Source of the DNA: Ailanthus altissimus
Lineage: Eukaryota; Streptophyta; Magnoliopsida; Sapindales; Simaroubaceae
Length of the DNA stretch: 64,000 bases
Assembly: GCA_946807835.1 (NCBI GenBank)
Contig: OX327683.1
Span: 4,965,001-5,029,000 of the forward strand
Direction: 5' to 3'
This document shows positions 1 to 13,700 of this stretch, one piece after another. How positions within the stretch are numbered: position 1 is the stretch's first letter; each line of letters begins with the position of its first letter. The notes under the pieces are model-generated. The model saw only the letters and a list, made by a program, of their open reading frames with translations, was not told where the DNA came from and made no database searches. A program made the translations under genes and the position numbers.

Positions 1-1100
1 TGCCTAATGTGCAAATTTGCCTCTTCCATAGTACCCGTTCAAAAGTAATCTCTGCCTATGAAGTTTCTAATCTTGTTAACCGGATCATTTCCATCTAATG
101 AGGAATTGACCAAACCATTCTCACTCTTATTTCACTCATAATTTGACAATGCTTTATTTTTATGTTACTAATTCTCTATTTTGCACTAGCCCCCCTCTCA
201 GGTTGCTCAGATTCCACATTCACATCATGAATGAGCACTTTCTCTTCTTGGTTATTGTCTAACCAAAATGCTTCATCATCTGAATAGCTACCCCATGAAC
301 TTGAGTTGTATTCCTCTTCAGCATCTGGTTGCAGGCTAGTAAATGGTTGGGGTGGTAAGCTAAGGTGGTTTGCTTATTGGGCAGTAGATTATTGGGGTGG
401 TGGATTTTGGGTATGTGGCTTATGTATTGGGCTTGGGTCTGTGGCTCATTTACTAGGTTTTGGGTCTGTTCCTGGTCAACATTGGGTTGGGGTGGTTTAC
501 TTGCTAGGCATTAGAAGGTTAGGGTGATGGACTTTAGTTAAACACTAGCTCATGTTTTAGGTTATCTCCTTATGGCTTATATACTGGGCTATCTCCATGT
601 GGCTTATGTACTGGGCTTTGGTATTATTCCTGGTCAACATTTGGTTGGTAGTGTGCTTAGGCTTGGGTGGTTAGGGTGGTAGGCTTGGGTGGTAGGTGTA
701 AAACTTGAGACTGGAACTCAGTATCTTCTATGTTTGTGTCATCTCCAAGGGCATGAGCAGAAGCAGCAACAGTTCCACCAGTAGGCACAACATCAGTTTC
801 TAGTGGACCATTTGGTAAACCTAAAATTGAAATTGAGTCTCTTCTCTTATTTCTATGTCATCTTCAAAGGTAGAAGCATAAGTAACATCAGCCTTAGGAA
901 CAGGCCTGGCATCTGTCTCTACTTTCATTTCTGTGTCAGCATCAGTCCCAACAGTAGGCCCAACAACAATAAGAGTTTTTGCATTTGAAGAAGTAGGAGC
1001 ACAGAATAACCTCCTCCTTATACTAGGCCTAAGACCATTAGTGAAATTTATACTTTTAGACCTTTATAATTTGGGGAAGTCACTACCTTTAATGGTATGA
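1..1100. other. No intact gene; GT-rich imperfect repeats
   Basis: No conserved protein could be recognised. Between about 400 and 690 short phrases recur imperfectly, for example tggcttatgtattgggct-like units three times and cctggtcaacattt twice. Read on the minus strand, part of the stretch (about 750-1030) gives an open Pro/Thr/Asp/Glu-rich peptide interrupted by stops. It looks like a decayed low-complexity coding fragment, possibly from a transposon, but I cannot name a family. Confidence 0.35.
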
Positions 1101-2150
1101 CCTTCATTTCAGCAAACTATTTGAGTAAGTGTGTAATTATGATAATGAGGTATCGGAGTGTAATATATTTATAAAAAAAATTATAATGCAATGTACAGCG
1201 GAAGATTTTTGCATGCATGCTGCATATTACACTCATTTTATTCATAATAATATATATCTCATACATAAAATGTACAACAATTATACAAAAGTTGTAAATG
1301 GTGAATACTTACCCAATGAAGGTAGCTTTCAAAATCTTTATGTTCTTCTGCCTAAGTGAAGAGCTCAGTAGAAATGCAACTCAAGAACAATTCTAAGCCA
1401 AAATCAAATGTGAGGATTTTAACTTTAGAATGGTAGCAAAATAGTTATGCAGGATGTATTGTAGAATAAGCTTAACACTTAAGCCTTTAGTCTCTCTTAG
1501 ATAGTCGTATTTGAGAATTAAGAAAAATGAACAAGTCTGTCCCTTTTGTTTCTTTCTCAATCGAATAAAAACTATCTTACAAGCTAAAAAGTGAAAATTT
1601 TCACCTTCTCTTTTTTCTTAAAGAAAGCCAAGACAATTTCCTATGCCAAATCTTTTAAAATTGAAAGACATTCTTTATCATTATCTTTGTTCTCTCGAAA
1701 ATGCATAACCATTTATACATGTGGTATTGCTTTTGCTTTTCAAATTGGATAAGAAGACAAAAACAAAACTTTTCACTTCACGTGGCCTGATAGCTAAAAG
1801 CAAATGAATAATGCAAACAATTTTGGGTTATACACATGTTACACACATACATTAAACTAAATGGCCAAATATTCCTTTATCTTTTGTTTAATATAAAGAA
1901 TTGATTTGTCTATTTATTTTACACTTACACATTTCCACTTACTTAGAAATGCACAACTATATTACATTTTCCATTTATTTGAATTTTTTATTAATATTGA
2001 CAATAAAAAATGTCCATGACATGTGTATAAAGTATATCAAACAATAATTTAAAGAAATAAACATTAATAAATGCTTTATCATTTTATTATTATTAAAATG
2101 ATAATGGAGAATTATGGAACACCAACTTGATATCTTATAATGTAATGATA
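1101..2150. other. Intergenic, nothing recognised
   Basis: AT-rich sequence without a supported gene, repeat or RNA. Short open frames here have no recognisable protein features. Confidence 0.5.
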
Positions 2151-2159
2151 CGTGTTAAA

Positions 2160-3140
2160 TTCTAATACTTAGAATTTGACATTTGTACTTCCCGAGAGAT
2201 GATAAAATTATATTCAATTTTTTTAAAAAAAAATCGGATCAAACTCTTCGGCCTTATGCGCTACCCTAATGTTCAACGAGTACACTTTATATTGTGAAAC
2301 TCTTTAAATTCACACTCGTTTATTTTATGAAATATTTTCATAAATCCGTGAATATTACCCCACACACATGTTACAGATAAAAATAAAATGGTGCGTAGAA
2401 CCATACATGTTAAAGATAACCATATTCGTATAATCCCTTCATCACTTATATTCTGAAAGAGCAAAGACATAAATTTATACCATCAAGTTTTTATCTGCTC
2501 GACCTAAGAATTATCTTTAGATTTGTATTTTAATAAAATAACAACCACAAATTCTTTTGTGATATTATTTTAGTTTACATAAACTTTTTTTCAGGTTATA
2601 CTTTTGGCCAAAAGACTTTCTAAAATACTATCTCAAAGTATTATGATATATGGCCCAACCATATGAGCTGATGAATCTTATATCTACACATACTGACCTC
2701 TATGAGCATTAGACCATACTCAATGACACCTAGAGGTCAGTCTATGAAATGTGACTGACATATGTGGAATCTAAATATGGTGGATCACTCATAAAACCAC
2801 TGTAGTGCTCAGTTTTAAGGACCACAAATACTACACTTGAGAAAACCATCCATCGACGGCTTTGTGGAATGTATATTGGATGTCTTCATGAGTCTGTTTA
2901 GTATTAAGTCCTTACTTAATTCTTGCATACCTATATGAGCTTCTACTAAGCTCATAGTTTGCTAAGACTAATCGTCTGGACATTCCAAATATAGACATAC
3001 ACCAGTTTTTTTGGTTTTATCTATTGACCATTAGTAAATCTACGACTAGAAATTAAGTTTGAGAATATACTGCATAGTAATATTTTTTAGCACCATTTAT
3101 AACTTTTTACAACTATATCGCTATTATAAATATTTTCAAG
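2160..3140 (-). repeat. Dispersed LTR-like repeat (family R1), minus copy
   Basis: The reverse complement of this stretch aligns along its length with 4483-5770 and with 35458-36720. Shared landmarks in order include the block around 'catatgagctga', the block around 'gagcattagaccatac', the block around 'ggatcactca' and 'gagcttctactaagctcat'. It has diverged and has no coding capacity. It is probably a decayed LTR or a non-coding part of an LTR retrotransposon; its ends are not defined. Confidence 0.6.
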
Positions 3141-4259
3141 TTTTGTTCCAATTCAAACAAGGTTCTAACTTATAAAAATACTAATTATATTGATTTAAAC
3201 TACTTTTAATCTATAATGTCTGAAAAAAGAACAAGATTAATACCATAAATCAAATAACATTTTATAAAAATGTACATTGTATAAATATTAGACAAAATTT
3301 ATACATTAATGGAATGGTACATAAGTACCATTTCTAACACAAACATGTATATAATTTTTCTCCTAGTGCACTCAGTCATTAACCCCCACCAAATCCATGT
3401 CATTTTTCAAGACCATTAATTTCCCACTCCAAGGAATCTTCATTATAACTTGAAAGCTATCTTTTTCACATAAGGGTCTCTCAAATAGATTCACATACAC
3501 CTTACTTTTCAGTGAAATGATACTTATGCTCAGTATAACTCTCAACTGAAATAACGATGATGACATTGTTTTTATCAAATGCCATCTACAACCATAACAT
3601 AATCCACATTCATAATTTAGTTCATGACCATTTATTTCAGAGTATCAATATAAACCTAGTTAATGCACTTATATCTACTTCATTTAAGCAACTGTAAAAC
3701 ATTGTCATACATTGACATGTTATATAAACTTTCCATCCAACCATTCAAAATACACCATGAAAATATATTGTTCACCATAAAAACCTAAGCCAATTATTAC
3801 CATCATTCAAAATACACCATGAAAACATATTATTTATTAACAAACATCTATCAATTTAATAATAACATAGACTTTATTAACATCATCGAAATACTGATTA
3901 TGTTGAAAACCTTAGACATTTTGATTTTAAGAATACCCTATAAATTTTCTAAGAAAACTTTTTTTGTAACAAAACGATAATTTTCTAAATTTGAAAATTT
4001 TTAGGCATTGATCCAAATCAATGACATGCACAACTTCAGATTTGTAAAAACTATTACCAAAAACACAAATTAATAGCATACACATTGATTCTTAAAACCA
4101 TTACTAAAAACACAAATCAATGTAACCAACAAAAAAATAAAACCAGTACAGTAAACCATTGCACAAATCTTTCAACAAAATGTGGCAGATATTACAAATG
4201 TATACCTTCAAAATGTCCACTAAAACCCACGTCCTTATTAATTGTTTATTTGTTTTTAC

Positions 4260-4261
<2 letters not shown>

Positions 4262-4318
<57 letters not shown>
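4262..4318. repeat. (CT)n microsatellite
   Basis: A nearly pure CT dinucleotide run of about 57 bp. It also produces spurious Ser/Leu-rich open frames in this area. Confidence 0.95.
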
Positions 4319-4320
<2 letters not shown>

Positions 4321-4482
4321 ACTTCAAAACTCGGTCCTCTGTTTCTAGGGTTCCAAACAAGTTTTTGGGCGAGATTATAGATTTGTATTTTGTTTTATCT
4401 AAGATAAGTGATTGAAAGTTGAAAATATAGTCACTTTGAGCGCAAAAATGAGATAAAATGGGATGTAGGTTCTGTTGGAACT

Positions 4483-5770
4483 GATTCTTACATGCCATTC
4501 CAATATTGTATGAATATTAATTATTTAATATTTATAAAATAAACATTACAAATAAAATCATTAATATTACATATATGGTAAGATACTTGTAATATTTCAG
4601 ACATTGTATGATCTGAATAAGTTCAGATCTGGTCTAAAAAAGTTTAAATCAAGACTAAGAGTTAACAGCGCTGAGAGTTATAAATGCTAAGAGTTAGCAC
4701 TATTAAGAGTTAGTAGGTTATAAGAGTCAGTCAAATTTAAAGAGTTAGTTCCTTATTTGAAATGGGATAAAAACCTGAGAGTATGCTAATAATAATATAG
4801 TTGCAAAGAGTTGCAATATGTGCTAAGAAATATCATTATGCAAATATGTTTTAAAATCCTATATTCCTGATCTATTTTCATCGATGCGGGTCTATCGATG
4901 AATTCCTTTCATATATATCAGTATATGTCTATATCTGTATAATACAGATGGTTGTTTTTAACTGATTATGAGCTTAGTGGAAGCTCGTATAAGCATACGG
5001 GTATTCAGTAAGGACTGGACACTGAACGGGCTTAATTAGGACCTCTAATAGACATCCCATAAAGTCGTCAATTGATGGTCATTTCGAGTTGAGTAGTATT
5101 CGTGATCTCTTAACCTGAGCACCACAGTGAAATTGTGAGTGATTCATCATACTTAGGTTCCACTCATGTTAGATACCTTTCATAATTTGACCACTGGGTG
5201 TAATTAGGTATGGTCTGATGCTCATGAATACCGGTGTGTATAGACATGGGATTTGTCAGCTCATATGGGTGAGTAATATATCCAAATACTCCATGATTGT
5301 GTTCTAGAAAGTCTTATGGCCATAAGCAATATACATAGAAAAAATATTTCTCGTGTCAGAAACAATATCGCAAAAGTGTTTGTGGATATTATTAATTGAA
5401 ATACAAATTTGGAGATAAGTTCTAGTGTTAAGCATATGGAGACTTGACAATGATGATTTATGTTTTCACTCTTCAAGGATATAAATGTCAGAGGGATTAT
5501 ACGAATACATATTAACCTCAACATGTATGGTTCAACATATTGTTTTGTTATTTCTATAATGTGTGTGTGGGGCATCGTTTATAAACTTACGAAAGAGTTT
5601 CGTAAGATAAAACGGGTGTGAACCTAGAGAGTCACACTATATGAAGTGTACTCATTGTGCACTAGGGTAGCACACCAGATTGAATAATTCAATTTGAGAA
5701 ATTCTCATAAAATTAGAATTAATTTAGAGTCTCTCGGGGAGATTATAGGGTTTAAGTGTTAAGCTTTAGA
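4483..5770 (+). repeat. Dispersed LTR-like repeat (family R1), plus copy
   Basis: Starts at about 4483 with TGTTGGAACTG, an LTR-like 5' end. It shares long collinear blocks with 35458-36720 ('acattgtatgatctgaa', 'gttgcaatatgtgctaa-', 'cataaagtcgtcaat', 'gagttgagtagtatt', the ccactgggtgt block, 'gctcatgggtgagt'-like text). The minus copy at 2160-3140 is the same family. No gag or pol is visible, so this is a solo LTR, a non-autonomous element or a remnant. The 3' end is uncertain; related AT-rich sequence may run to about 6700. Confidence 0.65.
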
Positions 5771-8700
5771 TCTCGACAAGTGGGACTTGCCACTTTAACC
5801 TTTTTGATTGGATGTCACATATCATGCCATTAATTTGTTAAGGCATGACGCGGTTTTATTAATTTTTTAATTATTAAGTGTTAATAATTATTATTTTTAA
5901 TTAAATCAAAGTGTATTAAACATATGGTGGAAAATTTGGTGGAATGTTTTTATTGGCCAAATGAATTAAAGTAAAATAAAAAAATTAAAAGATTTTGTTG
6001 AAATTGTTAGTTTGAAATTTTTTTGAAAAGTTAATCATATATTTTTTTTATTGAAACAATAGGGCGGCTCATTATTAAATTTATTAAGAAAATAAAATAA
6101 GATTAAAATATTTTTTTTATAGAGGTTGAATTGATCATTAAAAAAAAAAATAGACCAAAAATTAAGATAGATTTAAAAAAAATTAAACTTCCATCTTTTG
6201 AAGCCAAATTGAAAATTCGGCCCAATAATTAAGCATTGTGATGCTTAATTAAGAAAGCAAGTGGTGGCAAGCTATTTGGCCATTACACTTGGCCTTTTGA
6301 AATTAAAAAATTATTTTTTCATGGTCATGCTTCTTGATAACGATAGGTGGCTATGTTTTGTTCATTTAACAAGATATGATGGACACCAATCTATGCTATA
6401 TTCGACCACTTGTTATAATATAATAGCCACCAATTGCCTTATTTTTCTGCCGCCAAGTACATAAGCATGAAGTGTTATCTAAGCTTTGTCATGCTTGTTT
6501 TAAATACCACTATCTTGTAATTGATTGGCCGGTTTGTTGGCAATTAACACCATATCCAACTTCTATGCATTTGAATTGCAAGAAAATAGCAAGTGAAAAT
6601 ATCAAAAGAAATAAAATGAAAAGTGCCAAGAGAAATGAAATAAGAGTTCCTTTTAAGTGTTTTAATATTTTGCTAAGAAATAAAATGTTACCGTTTTAGT
6701 TAAAAGACTTGTCGAGTTCTAAAATAGAACTGTATAAAATATGTTTTGAGAATAATTTTTTTAATATTTAATTATTATAATAGGATATTTGTTTATTTTT
6801 TGTTGCGTATTTATATATGTGATGTGTAAATTAAAAATTAAAATGTACACACTCATTCGATGTACAACGCACTTTTAAATTTTTAAAAGCTCAACAAATT
6901 AATTGTTATCATGCGTCTCTGACGCGGCATTATGTAACTCTTACACAATTTGACTTTTCATCACGTGTTAACTATTTCTTATTTGCTTGATAAATTACTA
7001 TTTTACTTTTTTCACTATTAAAATTGACAGCATAATTTGATGATTTGGGATAAAAACAAGTATTAAAATTTTTATTATGATAAAAGTATTTATTATGCTA
7101 AACTTTAAGTGCAAAAATGTCCTTCACCCATTTATATATATTAATTTAACAATATATAATATTATAAAGTATTGATTTATATTTCTTGCCTTAATTGAAT
7201 TAACTTATATTTTATTTTATTTTTTGAATACTGAATTTATTTATATTTCCAAAGACCTTTTTGTTTTTAATATTACTTCAAAGAACTTAAGTATTGTTTA
7301 ATCACATACTTTCACAAACTCTACATAATAATTTTAATTAGTAACACTCAAGTTTATTTTACTATCTTTTATCTACTTATATATTTATATGCATTTTAGA
7401 ATTTAGTTTTAATAGTAAATTCAACTAGTTCTACTAATTTAAAATCAATAATAAATAAATTATATATTTTGAGACATCTATGAACACACTTTCAATAGCA
7501 TATTATATATTTTACTTTCATTTTTTATTATTGTTATTTTTTATATTTTACATGTTATATTATAAAGTTCGTTATATCTTCTCATATGAGTCACAATTGT
7601 TTTTATGAATAAAATTATTTTATATCGTATGAATTTATAAAGTAATATTGAAAAAAAATTAGCCCGGTCAAAAAAATCTTTCTAATTATGAACTTATTTA
7701 TACTAGAGTAAAATAAAAACAATAAGTTTGTTCACTTTCAATACTATATTTTTAACTATTTGGATACCGAACCAATTAAAAAAATCCCAAAATTCTATTT
7801 TATCTTTTAATCAAATCGATTTTCAAGTTTATTCAAAGTTTAAATCTAATATCCAATTACTAATTCAATTTTAGTCTTAGCAAGATTAATCAAATAGGTA
7901 AATGTAGATCCAAATTTGGTATTGACAAATGATTGATGCCTAATTATTAATTTTAGTAGTCGAAAAAGGTGAAAATACTTTAAAATTTTCACTTTATATG
8001 ATATTTTAATATTTTAAATAATAATATGTCAAATAATTATTAGGTAATAAAATAATATAATAATATTTTATTATTTAATAATTATTTAACACATTATTAT
8101 TTAAGATATAATTTAAATGTGTTACTCTTCCAACATAATTTTTTTTAGATTGAGGATGCTCTTGAAATATCCTCTTATTCTTCTGTACCAATTTTAGTTT
8201 TTAGAAGAAGCGAAAGAAGTTAAAACTTTAAAAGGATCGAATCTGATTAAGCACTTCATACATTGCTCTTGCCAGGTGCTCCTATTCTTGGTTTAGTGCA
8301 AACCCAGTGCACACTAATAGATTTTGTATGCTAAATAAAAGGAGAGAGAATAGTACCTTTGTTCATAGAACTTCAAATTTATTATATTTTTTTAAAATAT
8401 TGATATTACATTAGGATCACTAATATTATAATTAAAAAATTATTAGAACAAAATATTATATTTACACATTAATACAATTACTCGAATGCACACCTTCCAA
8501 AAAAGAGAATAACTTTTTGTACATTTTTGACGTTGTAAATGAATAACTTCTACAAAATAAAATCTTAAAAAAAAACTACAATTATTTATAGAAAATATGT
8601 TATAATTGAGTATAATAAAATTAAAGCTAGATATAAGAAAACAAAAGATATATATTGTGATAGTTTCGTTACATCTATGCAACAATACAAATTAACTTTT

Positions 8701-9190
8701 ATATAAACTAAATTTTAACTACAACTAAAATGGAAAAAAGCTACATAAATAAATTGTAGCCGTTAATATGAAATATGCTTTTGAATAATTCAAAACAATG
8801 TAAATTAATATCGTCTACAAAAGTAACCAAAGAGAACACTTATAATGCAAAAAAATATATGAAATTTAAGGTTTGATGATGTACATTTGAAGTCTATCCA
8901 TCATGGATCACCGATATTTGCAGTGACAATCACTAATGACTAGTGACTATCTAATTTTTTTTTAAATTTTAATTTATTAAATTTATTTATTTATTATTAT
9001 TTTTCATTGAATTTATATTTATTTTATTTTATCTTATTTTAATTCATTTTTCAAGGTGCTATATTGTATGTGTAAAAAATAAATAAACTTAACGGTAATA
9101 AAGTATTTGTAGTACAATGATTAAAGTGTTTGATTTCTAATTAAAAGTATTAGATTAGTGTGTGCATGCATTTTTATCACTCTATTTTTT
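5771..9190. other. AT-rich intergenic, nothing recognised
   Basis: Very AT-rich sequence with homopolymer runs. I see no conserved protein, RNA gene or element ends. It may include the tail of the repeat that begins at 4483. Confidence 0.5.
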
Positions 9191-9194
9191 ATTC

Positions 9195-9860
9195 GTTAAA
9201 AATAAAATAGGTATAACAATCCTAATACAAAGGCATAATAGTATTTTCAATGATTTTGACATATTGATCGGTAAAATAGGCATAACAATTTTAATACAGA
9301 GACATAATGGTACTTTTAATGATTTTGACCTATTGACAAGGTAGATTGGGCATAATAATCATAATATAAGGGTATAATAATACTTTCAATGATTTTAACT
9401 TATTGAACGTTAAATTTTTTGACTCGTTAAGAGTAAAATAGACATAACAATAATAATACATGAGTATAATAGTCCTTTCAATGATTTTAACCTATTAAAC
9501 AATTTTAATATAAAGGCATAATGATACTTTCAACGATTTTAACCTATTAATCATTAAATAATAATTTAAAATAAAATGGACATAACAATTTTACTATAGG
9601 GGCATAATAATACTTGTGACGATTTTACCTATTAATTGTTAAATAAAATGAAAATTATCTTTTGACAAGATAAAATGAGCTGAACAAATTTAATATAGGT
9701 GCATAATAGTACTTTCAATAATTTTAACTTATTGACTATTAAATCAAATGAAAACTGTTTTTTGATATGAGTATATATAGCCATTTAGACTCAATAAGAA
9801 TAAAATGAGTATAATAATCTTAATATAATACCTTTAATAATTATGATATGTTAATTATTA
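9195..9860 (+). repeat. Degenerate tandem repeat, about 65-100 bp units
   Basis: Seven or eight imperfect units share the order 'aaaataggcataacaat', then 'taatacaaaggcataatagtac', then 'tttcaatgattttgaccta'. They recur near 9205, 9273, 9340, 9432, 9495, 9570, 9665 and 9795. Spacing varies between about 65 and 130 bp because units have gained and lost bases. No coding function is apparent. Confidence 0.8.
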
Positions 9861-10029
9861 AATTAGATGGAAACTATCTTTTAACTCCTTATAATTTTGA
9901 GAGTTTACAAGTACTTAACAAAATTTGGGTTTGGTGACCTTTGTTTTTTGGGTTATTATCGTAAATATTTTTGAAGTAAAGTATAATTATAAAAATACTC
10001 ATAAATTTTAAAAAAATGACAATAATATT

Positions 10030-10510
10030 TAAAGAGTTAATAAAATATGCATAAATGCTCTATTGTTAAGAATATTTTATTAAAATTAACAAATTCAATA
10101 ATAATAAAATTATTTTACTATTTAAACCCTTAAACTTTTTTTTAAAATAATAAATAAAAAAATAAAAAAATTAATTTAAAAAAATATTGTTGGCCTAAGC
10201 TAACTTGCTAACGACAATAATCATGCTTAAGACCATGGTAGCGGCTAAATAGGCCACTTCCAACAGTGACCTGAGGCCATGGTAGCAGCCAACTTGATCT
10301 GGTCAGCAAAAAATAGCCGAATCAAGTTGTTAACTTTTTAATTTAATTTAATTTTAATTTTTTAAAAAATTCTTTTAAGAGTTTTAATTTATTCAAAATA
10401 AAAATTATTAAAATATGCATGTAATTTAATTATTTAAGACACGTTAACAAAAAATTATTAATTTTAACGAAATATTTTTAACGGATTGTGCTTATTTTAG
10501 TAGTGTTGCA
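10030..10510. repeat. Possible small inverted-repeat element
   Basis: The left flank (about 10045-10095, ending attttattaaaattaa) is similar to the reverse complement of about 10455-10505 (ttaattttaacgaaatattt). The core holds two similar blocks with 'ccatggtagc'. This suggests a decayed MITE just upstream of the THO1 5' region. No target duplication was found. Confidence 0.3.
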
Positions 10511-10559
10511 TATTAATCACTTTTTTTAAAGTAATTTTTTTATAATTAGGTCTTACATG

Positions 10560-10774
10560 TATTTATTTATTATTATTATTATTAAATATTTTTGGTATTT
10601 TGGGTGGGATTTAGGCGCAAGCCGGTGCTTTCACTTGTGCTTGTTCCTTGGCAGTGCTTTATCCTTCTCCCTCGATGCTGCAGCTGATTTGTTGTTTTTT
10701 TTTTTTTTCAATTTTTATTTTTCAAAAACATTCTCAAAGAGAAAGTGGTCCTCTTAGGTCTAATATCGGCAACA
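10560..10774 (+). other. THO1: Probable THO1 5' UTR
   Basis: The exon carrying the start codon at 10775 must extend upstream. This pyrimidine-rich stretch is the natural 5' leader, but no TATA box or transcription start could be fixed. Short open frames here are probably leader noise. Confidence 0.45.
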
Positions 10775-13700
10775 ATGGTAACCCTTCTCGTCTTTCTTTC
10801 ATAGCCCTTTCAATTATTATTATAGTAATATTATTTCAGCTTCATCTTATTTTCATTTCAGGAAGTATTGAGGAGGGCCATATTGCAGACTGGTTCCCCT
10901 GAGATTTTCGCTCTCCAGACTGTTCAAGAAGTCATAAAGCCGCAGGTATTTATTTATTCTGCCAATTTTATCCAAATTAACAAGCAGAGGTTTCATTTCT
11001 GCTCTTTTTTCTTTTTTGGTTCTGCAAAATTCGTGTATTGAATTGACAGAAACAAACGAAGTTAGCGCAAGATGAGAATCAGTTGTTAGAAAATATGCTT
11101 CGGACTTTGCTTCAGGAATTGGTGGTATGTTTATTACATCAACAACAAGCTTTACTTAGGTGCATTTCTATTTTTAATTTTAATATTGATTCAGGAAACA
11201 TGGAAGCTTCTGTTATTAATCATAAATATGTCCACGAGAGTGAACATATGGCATTAAAACTTTCATATAAAACCCGTTGTTGTAAAATTGCTTAAAAGAA
11301 AGCCCTTCAAGGGTTTTTATGATTCCTAAAAGTGGTTGGCTTGCTGGCATTTGTATTTGGTATACTAGTCATCTGCAGTACAGTCAGGAGAGCCAATAAT
11401 GCAGTTCAGCCGATCAATTGATGACGGGGAAACTAGCCAGCTTCAAATTCCGCGTCTTCTAGGTCTGTAATTGCTTTCTCCTTATTCCCCAAAGCTTCTT
11501 ATTTATAATTCCTCTGAAAACACTAGGATTCATTTGTTGAAAAACTAGAAAGTTTATGAGACGATAATATAAAATATGTCTACGAAAATTGAATACGGAG
11601 GTTCTTGGATATTTCAAACTTTTGAAATCTAAAGGTTCATGATTCTTGGAGCTACACCAACGTTTACACTAATATTTTAGTGTATTACACATTTCTATGG
11701 TGTTTTTCGCTCTTACTCTTTCTTTTATTTTTTGGTGCTTGGGTTTTCAGACATTGTGCTGTATCTTTGTGAGAAAGAACATGTTGAGGGTGGGATGATA
11801 TTTCAGCTCTTGGAAGATTTGACAGAAATGTCTACAATGAAAAATTGCAAAGATATTTTCGGTTATATAGAAAGTAAACAGGACATTTTGGGGAGGGTAT
11901 GTGCTATTATATTGTTCTTGTTTTTTCATTATTTTATGACAGCTTCTTCACCTGCATTGAACTTTATAGAGCAAGTCCCCCAAACTTCACCCTGGTTGAT
12001 ACTAGTTCTTGAACTTGATGTTTGCATATACAGCAAGAGCTGTTTGCTCGTGGAAAACTAGTGATGTTGAGAACGTGCAATCAACTTCTTCGTCGTCTGT
12101 CAAAGGTAGTGTAAAAAACTTGAAGTCATCTTTCATTTATTATCTTTTAATAGGAATTAGTGAAATCTACTAAACTGTTTTGTTTATCTTTTGTTTCTTT
12201 GGCAGTGATTTTTTCTTGTGCTGTTGTTATCCTTCCTTGCTTAAAATAGATTTTGAGAATAGATATGGATTATATATGTAGAAGTTGTGTTTTGATACCA
12301 GCTGATGTGAAATTGGAGAGAAAAAAAAGAGTCAATAGTCGAAGAAAAGATTGAGAAAGAGGTGAAAAATAACATGTATTTGAGAATGAGAGAAAATAAG
12401 CAATGTTAAACAAAAAAGGTGACTTATAAAGGGGCTGAGCTTGGTACATGAATGAGCATCTTTTTTTTTTTCTTCTTTTTTTCATCTTACAAATACAAAC
12501 AATTAAAATCATTACAAGATCGTGTGAATTAATGTAGAAGTTATAATAGGAGATAAGGATGGAGAATTCCAACGCAATAACTTTTATGTGGTTTGGCAAG
12601 TTTGATCTACATCCATGCCTCCAAACTTTACTGCTTTAAGGATTCCAGTATTGATGGCCTTCATACCATGGCCAAAAACCTTTAAAAGCAATTGGCTATT
12701 TTTGGTGTCAAAACCAGTGTTTTCTCTCAGGTAAATAGCCCGCACCCTCTTACAAACAATTCTCTCCTAGGGTGACATCACACACCTTGCACATATGTCT
12801 CCTAACCCTCCCTTTCTCAAAGAAATGTAGATACAAGAACTTGACTCTCATAAGATGTTTGGACTGTAATCCCTCAAATCAAATACTTGAATAGATGTTC
12901 ATGCATCAATATACATACATTCATGAGATTAATGGAAATACTAATAACAATTGGTGAATAAGGATGCAGTATACTTGTGCAAATGAGATTAACATAAGAG
13001 AAGGTAGGTTTAAAGTTATTAGTTTAGACCTACAGAACCTTGATAAGATTGGACAATTTATCTAGCAAGGTTGTAGTCATCTCTAAGAGATGAGAGTGGA
13101 AAATCTCAATTAATGAGTGTCTAACTCTGAGTTAATACAGTGCATGGAGATGCATTGATGGATAATGACAATTACATTAATCCAAAGTTGTGTTTACTAA
13201 TGTTGCTTGATTTGTAATTTAACATATATTATTCTTGATTTCTTTTATTAGGTATTGCTGCTTTCTGAACTATGAGTTAAATTTTTATGCCTCCACCCTG
13301 CTGCAATTCATGATTGGAGAGTTATCTGACCCTGAACAATTTGCTTAAAAGTTGTTTGGTCATGTTATTGTGAATTCACTTTTTTTGCAATGCATTTGAA
13401 TTCAACTTTATAGGCAAATGACGTTGTGTTTTGTGGACGAATTCTAATGTTCCTGGCTCACTTTTTTCCACTATCCGAACGTTCAGGTTTGTGTTTTGTT
13501 CAATCCTGATAATTTCTTTTATTTCGATTCTTTTGCTGGGTATTTATGTTACTTAGTCCCTTTGATTAATAATTGCAGCTGTGAATATCAAGGGAGTTTT
13601 TAATACATCAAATGAGACAAAATATGAGAAAGACCCACCTGATGGTACACCAACTTCACAGAATTTGTAGTTAAATACTGTTCATTGTAATTCTAGTTTG

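Noticed and set aside
306..527. 73-codon Gly/Trp-rich open frame
   Set aside because: Made of imperfect GT-rich repeats; no domain and no gene structure around it.
11732..12061. 109-codon open frame as a separate gene
   Set aside because: It is THO1 coding sequence (11751-11896) read on into the following intron and beyond.
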